In this document: piece by piece, positions 1 through 11,651 of the stretch
Numbering within the stretch: the stretch's first letter is position 1
Layout: each line of letters begins with the position of its first letter
Assembly: GCA_963682055.1 (NCBI GenBank)
Contig: OY821745.1
Location: forward strand, 11,973,501 to 12,037,500
From: Primula veris
Taxonomy: Eukaryota > Streptophyta > Magnoliopsida > Ericales > Primulaceae
Direction: 5' to 3'
DNA: 64,000 nt
Translations under genes and position numbers: made by a program
Notes under the pieces: generated by a model
Databases searched by the model: none
What the model saw: only the letters and a program-made list of their open reading frames with translations
What the model was told of the DNA's origin: nothing

Positions 1-594
1 ATGTGGAAATATTTTTTGTCAAGTTTGTATGTTGCTCGAGTTACAACACTGCAATTTCGTTATGATAATTGTATTGTATGCTTGTTCAACTATATGCAAC
101 CTAACCCCTTGACCAAAAACACCCCTATGCATTGGCACTTGTTTATGATCCTTTTCATTGTTCTTCATGCATTTCTATTTGTTTATATGCATAACTTAGT
201 TTGAAATTAATATGGACTTCATTATATGCGTGAATCCATAATTGGCTCATTGGCTGCTTCATCCATACATACTTGACATTCTCAAGTGTCGTCTGAAAAG
301 GATAAATATTGACCGGACCATCTGATACGTATCTTGTGTAATTTGATCAAGTCAAGAAATCGGACGTATATGTAGATTTGCTGAACCGTCTGAAGAGGAT
401 GGGGGTAACATCCCCAAAATCTTAACTGAAAATATTTTGACAAGTATTGTTTGTTCTAGATGCGTATTTTCATTGTAGTTGGAGAACTTTATGGAATTGA
501 AAAACAAATTCTAATGGCGTATATCACATATGTAAATGATTTGCTGGAAAATGATTCATCATAAAAAAAAATGCATAACCCTAACTCTATTTAG

Positions 595-635
595 GAAGTC
601 AGCTGAATACATTTCATATGTATTCAGCAGACTTC
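595..635. repeat. Short palindrome present only in the left copy
   Basis: An 18-base arm (595-612) is mirrored at 618-635 with one mismatch, which would form a hairpin with a 5-base loop. The matching position in the right copy (near 63345-63360) lacks it. It could be a tiny insertion or a transposon remnant. Confidence 0.6.
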
Positions 636-941
636 ATTATTTAAGAACAATCATGGTTCAACCGTTGCATAAATGAAGCTTCAATATATCTTAAGAACTG
701 GTAAAAAAAATAAACAACATTTCTCTCCTTAAAAGCTATTATTTACATACTATAGTTCTAAAATAAAAAAAACGGACTCTTACTAGGCATATCCCGCCCT
801 TAATTATAAGAAGAAACTATCGGTCTGTGTCCTGGCAAACAACATACAATTAATAGAGTCATCAAAGTAACATACAACTTTTTTTTCCATGCCTTCCGAT
901 ACTGGCATACAAGTTCCTGATATCCCCATTCTGTATAGTGT

Positions 942-2086
942 TGAAAAAACCATGTTTAACATGTTAGTTTCCGAATGGTCACGAGACCATTTTTGAGTCA
1001 AGATTTCAAGTGACAGCCGTTGTTTTTAATGAATGTGAGTGAATGGAAATTGGCGTCAAAGATTGGGGTTGAGAAAGAGGAAAACTCTTAATGCTGGAAA
1101 ATGAGTTTAATGATGATGGCTCATTGAGATTTGTCTCACATTGAAAAATGAAGAGTCATTTTTACAATATATATACTAAGATATCTCATGTGGATACTAA
1201 GTAGTGTGTCCACAGACACATGCGGTTGCTCGTCGGGAAAAGCGTGCCTGTTCGGGATAAATATGAATTCATTGCAAAGTTAATACTGCAGTTTCGAATT
1301 TCGAAAACATACAGTAGTAAAGTGGCTTTAATGGCTGAGATACTCAACAAGCCTAAAAATAGGCAGACCTCCCACATATCACACAATTTTCTGAAATAAA
1401 ACACAACAGCATATATTATCTCTAAAAAACAGTATTACATTTTAGTCAGAGAGAACCACCTACCAACAGCTCGACCTTGACTCGTCGCCAGCTTTCGACG
1501 AGTCATCCGAGATGTTGTACCTTGGGATCGAAGCACCAAACATAACCAGAAACCTCAAAGGTGGTTAGGCGAATATCGGTTAACGGCATACTGTTAAATA
1601 GTAGACTCGTCTATTTATTTTCTGTCCTTTTTTATTTCATTTCATTTTTGTAATTCAATTTGCTGTTCTTAGCTGTAACATTTAAATTTTGTTTTACCTT
1701 TCTGTAATTTATTTAAAGTACTGTTTCAATTCTGTAATTTAATTCTGTAATTAGATTAATTTCATTTCAGTCCTGTAATTTATTTACAGAAACAATCCAG
1801 CAGTTTAGTAATTATAGTATTCTGTCTGACAGTTTCTTTTAATTAACAAACAGTCCAGCAGTTTAGTTTTATACTATTCTGTCTGACAGTTTCGTTTAAA
1901 TTACAAATCAGTCCAGCAGTTTAATAACCTATATTATTCTGTCTGGAATTTTTTATTAATTGCTTTTACATTATGCAAGTGTCGGAATTTGTAATAGAGT
2001 CACATTCCATTATAGAAATAAAATTGTTTATTTCTTTTTAGTCATTGCACTTTAAATTATTGCTTTTACGTACACGAAAACCAACA
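942..2086. other. 1.1-kb insertion/deletion between the duplicate copies
   Basis: The right copy joins directly from the equivalent of about 941 to about 2087 (junction near 63655). The left copy therefore either gained this block or the right copy lost it. A GC-richer patch at about 1450-1570 can be read in protein-like fashion, but I recognise nothing in it. No terminal repeats or target duplication are evident. Confidence 0.7.
1793..1947. repeat. 58-bp tandem repeat, about 2.7 copies
   Basis: The motif TCCAGCAGTTTA recurs with period about 58 (near 1796, 1854 and 1912). Each copy is followed by TTCTGTCTG. It lies within the block missing from the right duplicate. Confidence 0.75.
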
Positions 2087-2419
2087 TGTATACATGTTTA
2101 TTCCAATGGCGTAATAATACTCACAAGTGTACGTTATTATACAAAGTTTTTACACCTTATATGACAATCTTATGTATAACAATCATCTTTAGAAAATACG
2201 CTATCCTCCCAATTTTCCTTATAAGACCATGCTTTTGATTAAATTTTTTTTTTTGAATTCTTAGAGATAGGGCTGTAAATGAGGCCAAAATTTCGTGAAA
2301 AATATCGTGTTCATTTTGTTAACAGTTTGCCTCGTTTTTATTCATTACTAAATGAAATAAGAATGAAATAAAATATACATTTCGTTTAGTAACGAGAGGA
2401 TAACCCTGTTCGTTTCCAT

Positions 2420-2650
2420 CATATATATATATATATAATGAGTTTTAAATTCATATTACTAATACTTTTTACTATACCTTTATTGATACAAAAAATACCA
2501 TTCATATCTCCTCCCTCTCTCTCTCCTCCTCTCACTCTCTCTCCGATCTCTTATCATTTCTCTCTCTTTTTGATCTCTCTCTACTCCTCACTCTCTTTCT
2601 CCTCCTCTCACTCTCTGTCCTCCTTCTTCTTCCTCTTTTCATCTCGTTGA
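2420..2650. repeat. AT and CT-rich low-complexity tract
   Basis: A short TA run is followed by a CTCTC/CTCCTC pyrimidine tract. The Ser/Leu/Phe-rich ORF that runs through it is a by-product of this composition. The tract lies just outside the left end of element 1. Confidence 0.8.
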
Positions 2651-2712
2651 TGCTTCTTTTTGTTCTAAACAATTTTTTTAGTCATTTCTCTCAAATATAC
2701 ATCCCTCTTATC

Positions 2713-2717
2713 ATATG
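2713..2717. repeat. Target-site duplication of element 1 (left)
   Basis: ATATG directly precedes the 5' LTR and is repeated at 19372-19376 directly after the 3' LTR. This fixes both ends of the insertion. Confidence 0.95.
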
Positions 2718-3285
2718 TGATAGAACATAAAAATTGGACCCGAATATATCTATTCGGGTACGAATCGACCCACCCATTATTTGAGGGTACCCATGGCTAA
2801 AACCCAAAAACCCATGGTCTAATAGAGCTTTCCTAACAGGCCATTATCTGTAAGGGTCCAGCCCAATAGTAAAGATCCACAATGGAAAAGCTCATGAGGT
2901 GGCTCTTGAGATAACGACATTTGTCAACATCCCCTGAGACATAATTGTCTATAAATAGCCAACTACCCCCCTTAGAATAAGGACCAGAAAATCTATCCAA
3001 AAAATATAGAGAGAATGAGAAAAAATAGAAAAACTTGTCAGAACCCACCACACTAAAAGGTAGACCGAGCAAGATACAAGACCGAACACCGAGATCGAAG
3101 AAAGATCAAGATTATCAGAGCAAGTTGTAATACCGAGCATAGATACAAATAGGAAACTGTATTCCGAGCAATTATACCACCGAGCTTAATAAAGATTAAA
3201 AAAGGGTTCATTATTTATTCTATTTTTATATATTATATTATTGTTGAAAAGCCTAACGCCACCGACCAAAATTATGGCTTTATCA
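2718..3285 (+). repeat. 5' LTR of element 1
   Basis: 568 bp, starting TGATAGAAC and ending TTATCA. It contains a TATA box (TATAAATAG at about 2950) and a possible poly(A) signal AATAAA near 3188. It matches the 3' LTR at the same length with about 14 substitutions. Confidence 0.95.
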
Positions 3286-3287
3286 AA

Positions 3288-3307
3288 TGGCGCCGTCTCC
3301 GGGAATC
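3288..3307 (+). promoter_or_regulatory. Primer binding site of element 1 (tRNA-Asp type)
   Basis: TGGCGCCGTCTCCGGGAATC begins two bases after the 5' LTR. It differs at three positions from the complement of the 3' end of plant tRNA-Asp as I remember it. The same site is found in element 2 (minus strand, just before 57584). Confidence 0.8.
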
Positions 3308-3364
3308 ATCTAGTTCCCAACTAGTTTCGAAATCAAACACCAATACTCTATCAGGCGAGCAACA

Positions 3365-5426
3365 ATGGTGACCAATATAGAGGAAACCCATCCCGATATA
3401 GTCGAAACCAATAACCAAAACGTACAAATTAGCCAACAAGACTTCGACGACCTACTTGCCATCCATGACAGATAAGACGCTATCCAGTCCGGAAACCAAC
3501 CAACAACCTCCAATGTCCACCAAAAACAACAGACTGAACAACCCCAACAGCTTGACGGGATCGTCGACGAGAACCCTACGTCCTCGGATGATGAACGAGC
3601 ATTACCCGTATTAAGGCGCGCAAGAAGGCGCTTACCCGAATCCCAGGCAGGACCGAGCTCAAAAGTCCCACTGCCAGCAGCCTCGGTTAACTCCAATTCC
3701 CACCAAGTTCATCTTCAAACGAACGAAGCCCACCGGTTTGGCATGCCCGAGGGCTTTGTCCTCGAGCAAACGTCCCGACTTCCAATATTCCCACCGCGGG
3801 TAATTACCCCGTCCAAGGTGAAAGTACAACCCCTCGCTCCCCAAGCAGGAAACGAAGCCGCATTAACACAAGCCGAGCGGGGTCAAAACGCCCAGCTTCA
3901 AGCTCAGCGTGCCGCATACATGTCGGCCATGGCAACATCAGGTATCACGATACCGCCCACTCAAACCGCCAATGCACATGACGACCCCCGACATAGCATG
4001 GAAGATTCCGCCTACAGGGCTGCCATGGAAGTGGTAGGGCGACAACCAAATACAAGAGGACCCTACCAAGGGGACAATGTCCCAGTAACGATCCCTCCAA
4101 CATTCGTCCACCCAAACACTCTTACGGGACATGTCATCGACACGAACCCGCACAACAAGGGGTACCCCAACCACAGGGTCGTGGTAGGATACTACCCACA
4201 ACCCCACCAGCGAGGATACTCCCCCCTCTACCAAGCACCAGATGAATCGTTCCAACAGGCTTGGGACGTATGCCAAGAAACCCCATGTACCGAGCAAATC
4301 ACTCGGCACCGAAATCCTAGGGGGTTCATCATCCCCAAATTCAGGCTATACGATGGAAAAAGCTGCCCAATCGATCATCTGCGCCACTACAAAACTAGGA
4401 TGGAGCTGTGGAGTGATGACCTTGCACTGATGTGCAAGTTTTTCAAAAATATCTTGGGCCAAGAGGCTTCGTCGTGGTATCACAACCTGCCACGGGGTTC
4501 CATAGGAAGCTGGGCGGAGCTTCTCCGTGCGTACTCCACCCGATATGCTGCTCATCGGAAGAAGAAGGTCAACATCGACACCCTTCTGAAAATGGCAATG
4601 CTGCCGAATGAACGACTCAATGATTATTGCATACGTTTCATTGACGTGGCAAACCAGATTCCGCAGTACGCCAATAACATAGCCATCCAAAACTTTTATC
4701 AACTCCATCCCTGGCGGCTATTGGGCGAGAAGGAAATTCATAGGCAAAAGCTTCCCGACCACTGACGCTCTACTAGCCTATTGTACCCACTTCACCGATA
4801 AGAATGAGGAAATGCGACTCCTAAACCGAACTCTGCCAAGAAGAGAGTCGGTACGAGAAGCACAAGTGGGCCACAAGAGAACCAAGAACAATCAGGGGGA
4901 AGTCGTCAGACCGACCAGACGGGACAAAGGTCCCGAGGTCCATGACAGGGTAGAGCAACCCCGAGAACCCGAGCATAAACCACTCCAACTCACATATCCG
5001 ATGCCGATCAGCGAGCCTAAACCGCTCCGGATCGCCTACCCGACGCCCCCCAAACCACTTCAACAAGGTCGGTTCCAAGAGAGGGAACGCCGAAATACCT
5101 TCGAACCGGTCGAGCTGCGATACACTTTCAACCTGTCTGCTGAAGATATCCTTAAGGATATATGCAGGGAAAGTTGGTATTCCCGACCACAACCGTTCTC
5201 TACTCCCCCTAATCAAAAAGACTCCAAGCTCTTCTGCGCCTATCATGAGGATCACGGCCATCTCACCGAGCATTGTCACAATCTGCGGTGGAAGATGAAC
5301 TCGTGGGGTGATGCAGGATACCTCAACAAGTTCATCAAGGGTGTCAGGAACAAAGGCAAACAGCTAGCCATCGATGGAGCCGACAACCGGCAAGGAAAAA
5401 CAATTAACGTCGTTCATCTGTCATGA
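3365..5426 (+). pseudogene. gag of element 1 (broken)
   Basis: The start is the ATG at 3365, the same start as in element 2. The capsid-type Retrotrans_gag domain is at about 4230-4700. A Cys/His motif (CAYHEDHGHLTEHC, 5239-5280) resembles a nucleic-acid-binding knuckle. Breaks seen against element 2 are a TAA at 3473-3475, an extra T near 4695 that shifts the frame, and a TGA at 5424-5426 where element 2 has CGA. The longest open pieces are 3743-4765 and 4812-5426. Gag would form the particle that packages the element RNA; this copy cannot make it whole. Confidence 0.85.
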
Positions 5427-5972
5427 CCCAAAACCATGGGCGGGGAAAGATCGCAACAACGGCAACTGGCACACTTTGGGCAAGTAGCCAAGGCGTCGCA
5501 GGCGTCAACTTCTAAACGGCAATGCATGCCGCAATGACACCCGCCCATTTCTTTCTCAGATCTCGATGAAGAAGGGGTGATATACCCCCATGGGGATGCC
5601 ATTAACCTCCACGTCCAAATTGGCATAGACACGGTTAGCAGAGTGCTTGTCGACCAAGGAGCCTCTTGTGATATCATGTACAAAGAGCTCTTCGACAAAA
5701 TGGAGCTCAAGCTGCAAGACCTACAGCCGACCGACGTCACACTGATTGGGTTCATCTCCGAGACGACTAAACCATTAGGGAAGATCGTCCTCAGCGTTAC
5801 AATGGGATCCGTATCAGTCCCCGTAGAATTCTTGGTGGTCAATGACAATTCAGGCCATAATGCGATCTTGGGCCGACCATGGCTTCATGCCATGCGGGCC
5901 ATACCTTCGACATACCACCAGAAGGTGAAATACCCCAACGCTAGAGGGGAGGTCGAGACGGCCCGAGGATAA
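5427..5972 (+). pseudogene. Aspartic protease region of element 1 (broken)
   Basis: It continues the gag frame after the 5424 stop. A second TGA lies at 5535-5537, where element 2 has CGA. The protease core VLVDQGASCD is at about 5628-5660, with the DxGA catalytic loop reading DQGA, as in element 2. A small deletion near 5970 breaks the frame into the reverse transcriptase. The family role is cleavage of the Gag-Pol polyprotein. Confidence 0.8.
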
Positions 5973-7914
5973 GGATTCACGACGCTGTGAAGACATCACC
6001 GCAGCTCTGAAGAGACAGCTGGTTGTTGTCGAACAACCCATGAGCACGAGGAAGCTCATCAACCAAATAGCCCGAACTGAGAGGGTTGTTGAGGAACAAG
6101 TGGGGGAGATGCTCCGGAGGGTGAGCATCCCTAGTATGGATGAGGAGCACTACTTCCTCGTTGGTGATAGCCTCCCAAAAGGGGAATCCGAGGAGCTGGA
6201 AAAGTTCCTCTTCAATAACATCGATAAATTCGCGTGGAGCCCCAAAGACATGCCAGGCCTAGACCCTAAAACAGCATGTCACCACCTAAGTGTTAACGCT
6301 GAGTATAAGCCAATAGCTCAAAGGAGCAGGAAAGTATCCGTCCAGCACAGAGCGGCTATAATTGCAGAAGTCCGAAAGCTGTTGGAAGCCGGAGCTATAA
6401 GGGAGGTGTTCTACCCAAAATGGTTATCCAATCCGGTCGTCGTCCCTAAGAAGAATGGGAAGGAAAGAGTCTGCATAGACTTCACCAATCTGAACAAAGC
6501 TTGTCTGAGAGATCCATTCCCCCTCCCAAGGATTGATCAGCTGGTGGATGCAACGGCGGGAGCAGAGAGGATGACCTTCCTCGATGCATACTTGGGGTAC
6601 CAACAAATACCCCTCGCCCCAGAAGATCAAGAAAAGACATCGTTCATATCACCTTTGGGCAACTATTGCTATACGGTAATGCCGTTCGGCCTACGCAATG
6701 CAGGGGCAACATATCAAAGGATGATAACGAATGTTTGCCAAAAGCATATAGGGAAGACAATGGAGGTATAAATAGACGACATGGTCGTCAAAAGCGAAAA
6801 GGCCACATCCCACCTCCAAGACATTAAGGACGTCTTCCAAACACTGGGCGAGCACAAACTGAAGCTCAACGCGAGTAAATGCGCGTTCGGTATCAGCAAA
6901 GGAAAATTTTTGGGACATATGGTCAGTCGAAGAGGAATAGAGGCTAATCCCGACCAGATCATAGCTCTACGAAACCTAGCAGCACCCAAGAATAAGAAGC
7001 AGGTACAAGAGCTCACGGGAATGATGGCCGCACTGAGCAGGTTCATCAGTCGATCCGCCGACAAGGGACGACCATTTTTTGAATCACTCAGAAAGGATAA
7101 AAAATTCGTGTGGGACCCTGAGTGTGAGGCTTCATTCAACAACCTCAAAGAGTATCTAAGGACGCTGCCACTGCTAGTAAGGCCGAACAAAGGAGATATT
7201 CTGGCTTGTTACTTAGCAGTCTCCACAACTGCCATGAGCGCAGTCATCCTAAGAGAAGAAGGTCGAGAACAATTCCCGATCTACTTTGTCAGGAAAACTC
7301 TGGTCGAAGCCGAAATACGCTACCTACCATTAGAAAAGCTATGCTTGGCACTGGTCGTTGCGACCAGGAAACTGCCGTACTACTTCATAGCTCACCAGGT
7401 CCAAGTTTATACGAAATTCCCCATCAAGGAATCTCTTCGACGGACGGACATAAGCTGCAGAGTTGCGGTCTGGGGGGTCGAGCTATCCCAATTTCATATA
7501 GGATTCGCAACCCGACATGCCATAAAGGGACAAGTCTTGGCCGATTTCGTCGCCGAGTTCACCGAAGGGTATGACGAGGCATTGGCCATATCCCCCCAGT
7601 CTCACTGGCAAATACATGTCGATGGATCCGCCACCAAAGACGGATATGGAGCAGGCATCGTCCTTAAGTCCAGCGAAGGAGCAATCATCGAGAAAAGCAT
7701 CAAGTTGGGCTTCCGAGCTACTAACAATGAGGCAGAGTACGAAGCCATGATAAACGACATGCTCATTGCACGGTCCCTCGGATGCTCCCACTTAATTGCT
7801 AATTCCGACTCCATGCTAATCGTCAACCAGGCCATCGGTGAATACCAGGCCAAGGACGACCGGATGATCCTCTACCAAGAGAAAGTCCAGAGCTTAATGG
7901 CCACGTTCGAATAG
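5973..7914 (+). pseudogene. Reverse transcriptase and RNase H domains of element 1 (broken)
   Basis: RT runs from about 6240 to 6950 and the Ty3-type RNase H from about 7150 to 7440. The archaeal-type RNase H begins at about 7600 (HVDGSA and NNEAEYEA motifs) and runs past the stop to about 7990. At 6769-6771 the tyrosine codon of the RT catalytic YIDD box is TAA, so the polymerase would end at its active site. A TAG at 7912-7914 replaces the CAG of element 2 and cuts the second RNase H. Otherwise the frame is open from 6040 to 7911 apart from the YIDD stop. Confidence 0.88.
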
Positions 7915-9335
7915 TGCGAATTAATCAGAATTAATCGCACCGAAAACGCACACGCCGACGCATTAGCAACCCTAGCTTTGACATTAACATTAGCCAACAC
8001 TCGGTCAATCACAGTGGAACTTCTGGAAACCCCGAGCATAAACAGAAGAATAGACCGAATCACATCAATACAATACGAACTAGGGTGGATGGACGACATG
8101 ATGCACTATCTGTGAAACGGGACGCTCCCGATAGACAAGATAAAAGCGTTGAAAATCACAAGAAATGCCCCTCGGTTCTGGCTATCCGACGACGACAAAC
8201 TGTACAAATCCAGTTACCGTGGACCCCACCTTCTGTGCGTCCGGCCCGAGCTGCAACAGCCAGTCTTGGAGGAGATCCACGAAGGATCCTGCAGGCACAC
8301 ATCAAAGGGAGGTCCCTCGCCAACAAGGCCATCACACAAGGTTATTGGTGGCCCTATATCAAGAGAGACGCCGACGTCTACGTCCAAAGATGCGACAAGT
8401 GCCAACGATTCGCCAAGATACCTCGGCTCCCATCGTCCATGATGACCCAAGTATCGGCTCCGTGGCCGTTTGCACAATGGGCAACTGATTTGGTCGGCAA
8501 ACTTCCAAGAGCACCTGGCAGCGTGGAATATCTGATCGTCGCGACGGATTATTTCACCAAATGGGTCGAAGCTAAACCCCTCTGAGAAATCAAGGCCTGC
8601 AACGTTAAACAATTCATCTGGGAATACATCATCACCAGGTTCGGTATACCATACGCTATAGTCGCCGACAACGGAACCCAGTTCAAAGATGCCAATCTAT
8701 AGCTATAGTATGAAGAATTAGGTATCCGGAAGTTTTATTCAACGCCGACATACCCACAGGGCAACGGACAAGCTGAAGTGTCAAACCGAACAATACTAGA
8801 TGGCATCAAGACAACCCTTGAACAAGCAAAGGGGAGATGGCCCGAGCGGCTACTCAACGTCTTATGGTCATGTCGAACCACGCTGAAGACGGGCACCAAG
8901 GAAACACCGTTCAGCTTAGCGTACGACGTCGAGGCCATCATACCAACAGAAATCGGGCTACCCACACTCCGAACAACTTTAGTCGAGCAGGGAAATAATG
9001 AACATAGAATGAGAGAGGAACTCGACATGCTAGACGAGAAACGAGAGATAGCAGCCCTTACCTTAGCAAAATACCAACAAAGCGTTAAGCAAACTTATGA
9101 CAAGAGAGTAAAAGGATCCAAGGAATTCATGGTAGGAGAACTGGTACTGCGAAGAGTAACGGTCTATACCCGTAATGAAATACATGGCAAACTGAGCCCC
9201 ACCTGGGAAGGACCATACGAGATCGTCAAAAGGACAAGCCCAGTTTCCTACAAAATCAAAAGCGTTCTGTTCGAAAATAGCAGAGGAGAGAAAAATTCTT
9301 GGAATGTGGCTAACCTAAAGAAGTACTATGTGTAA
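7915..9335 (+). pseudogene. End of second RNase H and integrase of element 1 (broken)
   Basis: The integrase zinc-binding region is at about 8280-8410 (CDKCQRFAK near its end). The catalytic core follows, with ATDLVG near 8488, VADNGTQF near 8664 and GQAEVSNRT near 8766, giving the D,D,E residues. The C-terminus ends in WNVANLKKYYV with no chromodomain, as expected for Tat. Breaks are TGA at 8113-8115 and 8583-8585 (CGA in element 2), TAG at 8700-8702 and 8706-8708 (CAG and TGG in element 2), and a frameshift near 8290. 8778-9335 is open. Confidence 0.85.
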
Positions 9336-9435
9336 GCTAGCTTACCAGTACAGGTACCACCTTACCTATGCTTCTTAATGACATTATCTTTCGAACATAT
9401 AAACATAGTTTGCCATACTGTCTAACAAGTGCAGA

Positions 9436-9806
9436 TATGAAATTCCCAAACGGCTAAGTGCCTAGGAATACTATGAAATTCCCAAACGGCTAAGTGCCTA
9501 GGAATACTATGAAATTCCCAAACGGCTAAATGCCCAGGAATACTATGAAATTCCCAAACGGCTAAGTGCCTAGGAATACTATGAAATTCCCAAACGGCTA
9601 AGTGCCTAGGAATACTATGAAATTCCCAAACGGTAGACGTGCCTAGGAATACTATGAAATTCCCAAACGGCTAACTGCCTAGGAATACTATGAAATTTCC
9701 AAACGGCTAAGTGCCTAAGAATACTATGAAATTCCCAAATGGCTAAGTGCCTAGGAATACTAAGAAATTCCCAACATGGCATGTCTAAAAGAATGCCTAG
9801 GAATAC
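9436..9806. repeat. 36-bp tandem repeat array of element 1
   Basis: About ten head-to-tail copies of a 36-bp unit containing CCCAAACGGCTAAGTGCC, with small variants near 9627 and 9776. It lies between the 3' end of integrase and the 3' ends of the antisense genes, where the two transcription directions meet. Element 2 has a longer array at the same place with a different higher-order unit. Confidence 0.95.
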
Positions 9807-10079
9807 TCAAGTCCTCCAATAAACCGGAGGCACATATGCAGGTACCAACTTATCCAGTAAGCAAGGATTGGAGAAAGTAAAGAGACTAGAAGAATAATTC
9901 AAGCCCGCATTACGGAGGTGACCAATTACCAAGCAAAGAAAACAAAGGAAAAATAATCCAATCAAGGAAATATCAACAAGACAATAAAAAGATCCAGTAC
10001 ATGAATAAAGGAATGAAGCAAATAGTCCACGCCCGCGTTACGGAGGCAATAATGTACGATGAATAAATAAAGAAATCAA
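9807..10079. other. Spacer after the repeat array of element 1
   Basis: No ORF. It holds two copies of a conserved motif, CCCGC(A/G)TTACGGAGG, at about 9904 and 10031; element 2 has the complement near 50180 and a decayed copy near 50393. This is the downstream region of antisense block H. Confidence 0.6.
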
Positions 10080-10724
10080 CTAAGAAGAGCTGCTACATGA
10101 CGAACACGCCGGTACATGACTCAGCCTGACCTCCTCATCATCTATCGCCGTGTCTTCATCGGACTCTTGACCCTCAAAACGCTACTCAGAAACGAGGAAA
10201 TCGAAGTTGGTCGTATAAATACCCACATGTTGCCCTACCTCGAGCTGGGCTGCGAATTCTGACCCCCTCGCGTTCTCATGGGAAACAAACACACCCTTAA
10301 GACGATCTTTGTCCACAGGGTGCTGACGAGCTTCATACAGTTCAGAGGAAGCATCATGATGATGTGTAGACGCATGAAATAATTTCATTAAGACATTTGC
10401 TTGGGGTATCAACATCTTTAATTTACCAAACCACTTATCCTTTAAACGCAAATACCGGGCCAAACGACGCTCTTGCACCTCATAAACATGCTCGGCGCGT
10501 CCCACATAAGCACGGAATGACGTAGATTGAGTTCACAATTTTTTCTTAAGCCGAGCGCATTGGACTTTCAGCTTCTCGTTCTTTCCCATCAGGATATGAG
10601 GTAAATGGGCACGAGATTCCTCTGCCGCATCAGACGAACCCCCAACCCGGGCAGCACCAGTTGGTTCTTGCCCCGCACTAACAGGGGGCGGAGAGCCAGT
10701 CAGCTGCACCACGGTAGGAAATGC
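10080..10724 (-). pseudogene. Antisense block H of element 1 (broken coiled-coil exon)
   Basis: Matches block H of element 2 (49509-50147), including the serine-rich C-terminus ending at 10080. A splice-acceptor-like TAG precedes 10724, and reading is in frame from there. The ATG used in element 2 is GTG here, so either the start is lost or H is an internal exon. In-frame stops include one at about 10182, and the 10182-10505 part is open. Charged helical sequence (YVGRAEHVYEVQERR) suggests a coiled coil. Confidence 0.65.
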
Positions 10725-10850
10725 CTACGAAGAAAAGAGGAAAAAAGACAGCAATATCAATACAACAAAAGAACCGACAAAGCCAAATCCAAATAAATAA
10801 TATTTTTATACAAGCCTGAAGAAACTCGAAATGCAAACTACTCTCAAAAC

Positions 10851-11426
10851 TCAGTCAGATAAACCCTCGACGGAAGCCGAGGTCTCTGCGGCGTCAGCAA
10901 AATGAATGTCCCGCAGCGAAACTATATGCGTACCCAAACGACCCTTTACCGAGGCAACCAAGCTGTTCAATGCAGCCGTCGTTTCGGTTACCCGGGCCAT
11001 AGCATCAACCATACACTCCGCTCAAATAACACCACGGGTACCTTTCACGTACTCATACACCTCTAGTGCCTGAGCACGATCCCAATAGGCTTTGACGAAG
11101 GATAATAGCAGATCCGCGTCTTCGAAAATGGCCCCTAACACCAAGTTCAAGCTCGTCACCTGGCCCCGGGCTTCATCACGAGAGCGCCGAAGTGCACCAA
11201 GAAGCTCTTTGGCCTTGCACTTGTTTGCTGTATAGTAGGCGGTCTTCTTGCTGAACTTCTCTCCCAAATCGCGTAACCTTATCGACAAGTTTGAAATATG
11301 AATATTCAGATCTTCGATTTCACGGCGAGCAGAATTCAATTCTGAAGTTAAGGATGCCTTAAGCCTTTCTGGATCACCTATAACAGTATCATCTACACTA
11401 CGACTAGGAGGGGGCCAGACCACCAT
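10851..11426 (-). pseudogene. Antisense block G of element 1 (one internal stop)
   Basis: About 191 codons from the ATG at 11426, equivalent to 48772-49344 in element 2 and ending at the same VEGLSD residues. An internal TGA at 11022-11024 replaces the CGG found in element 2. The central motif RLRDLGEKFSKKTAYYTANK is close to the element 2 version. In the 5' direction a CAG acceptor lies in phase at about 11447, so this may be a downstream exon of gene F. Function unknown; helical and probably coiled coil. Confidence 0.7.
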
Positions 11427-11651
11427 GGCCAGGGGATTAACATGTACCTGACAAGATTTTTATGTGTCCTTCAAAAGATGACAACAACCAACATACAACG
11501 AAATTAACTAAGAAAGCCAAACAGGAAGAAAAAGGAGCACTTATATTATCAACTTCCCAACAGAATATCCTTATAGATACAAAAACGGCCCACAATCTGG
11601 GTACCAAAAGACCCTACACTAAGCTACACAAAAAATACTATAAGTATATGA

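Larger units (their letters stand above)
1..2437. repeat. Segmental duplication, left copy
   Basis: This stretch is repeated in direct orientation at 62699-64000 with high identity, for example at 1-300 against 62699-63000. The shared blocks are about 1-941 and 2087-2437; the part between is absent from the right copy. Homology reaches the window edge on both sides, so the full length is unknown. I see no convincing gene: the short ORF at 1-204 exists in both copies but looks like no protein I know. Confidence 0.9.

Noticed and set aside
1..204. 67-codon ORF at the window start, repeated at 62700
   Set aside because: It is duplicated with the segment, but has no recognisable domain and lies in AT-rich DNA with no gene context.
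9436..9806. Repeat array considered as a CRISPR
   Set aside because: Units are head to tail with no spacers of unique sequence, and the DNA is plant nuclear.
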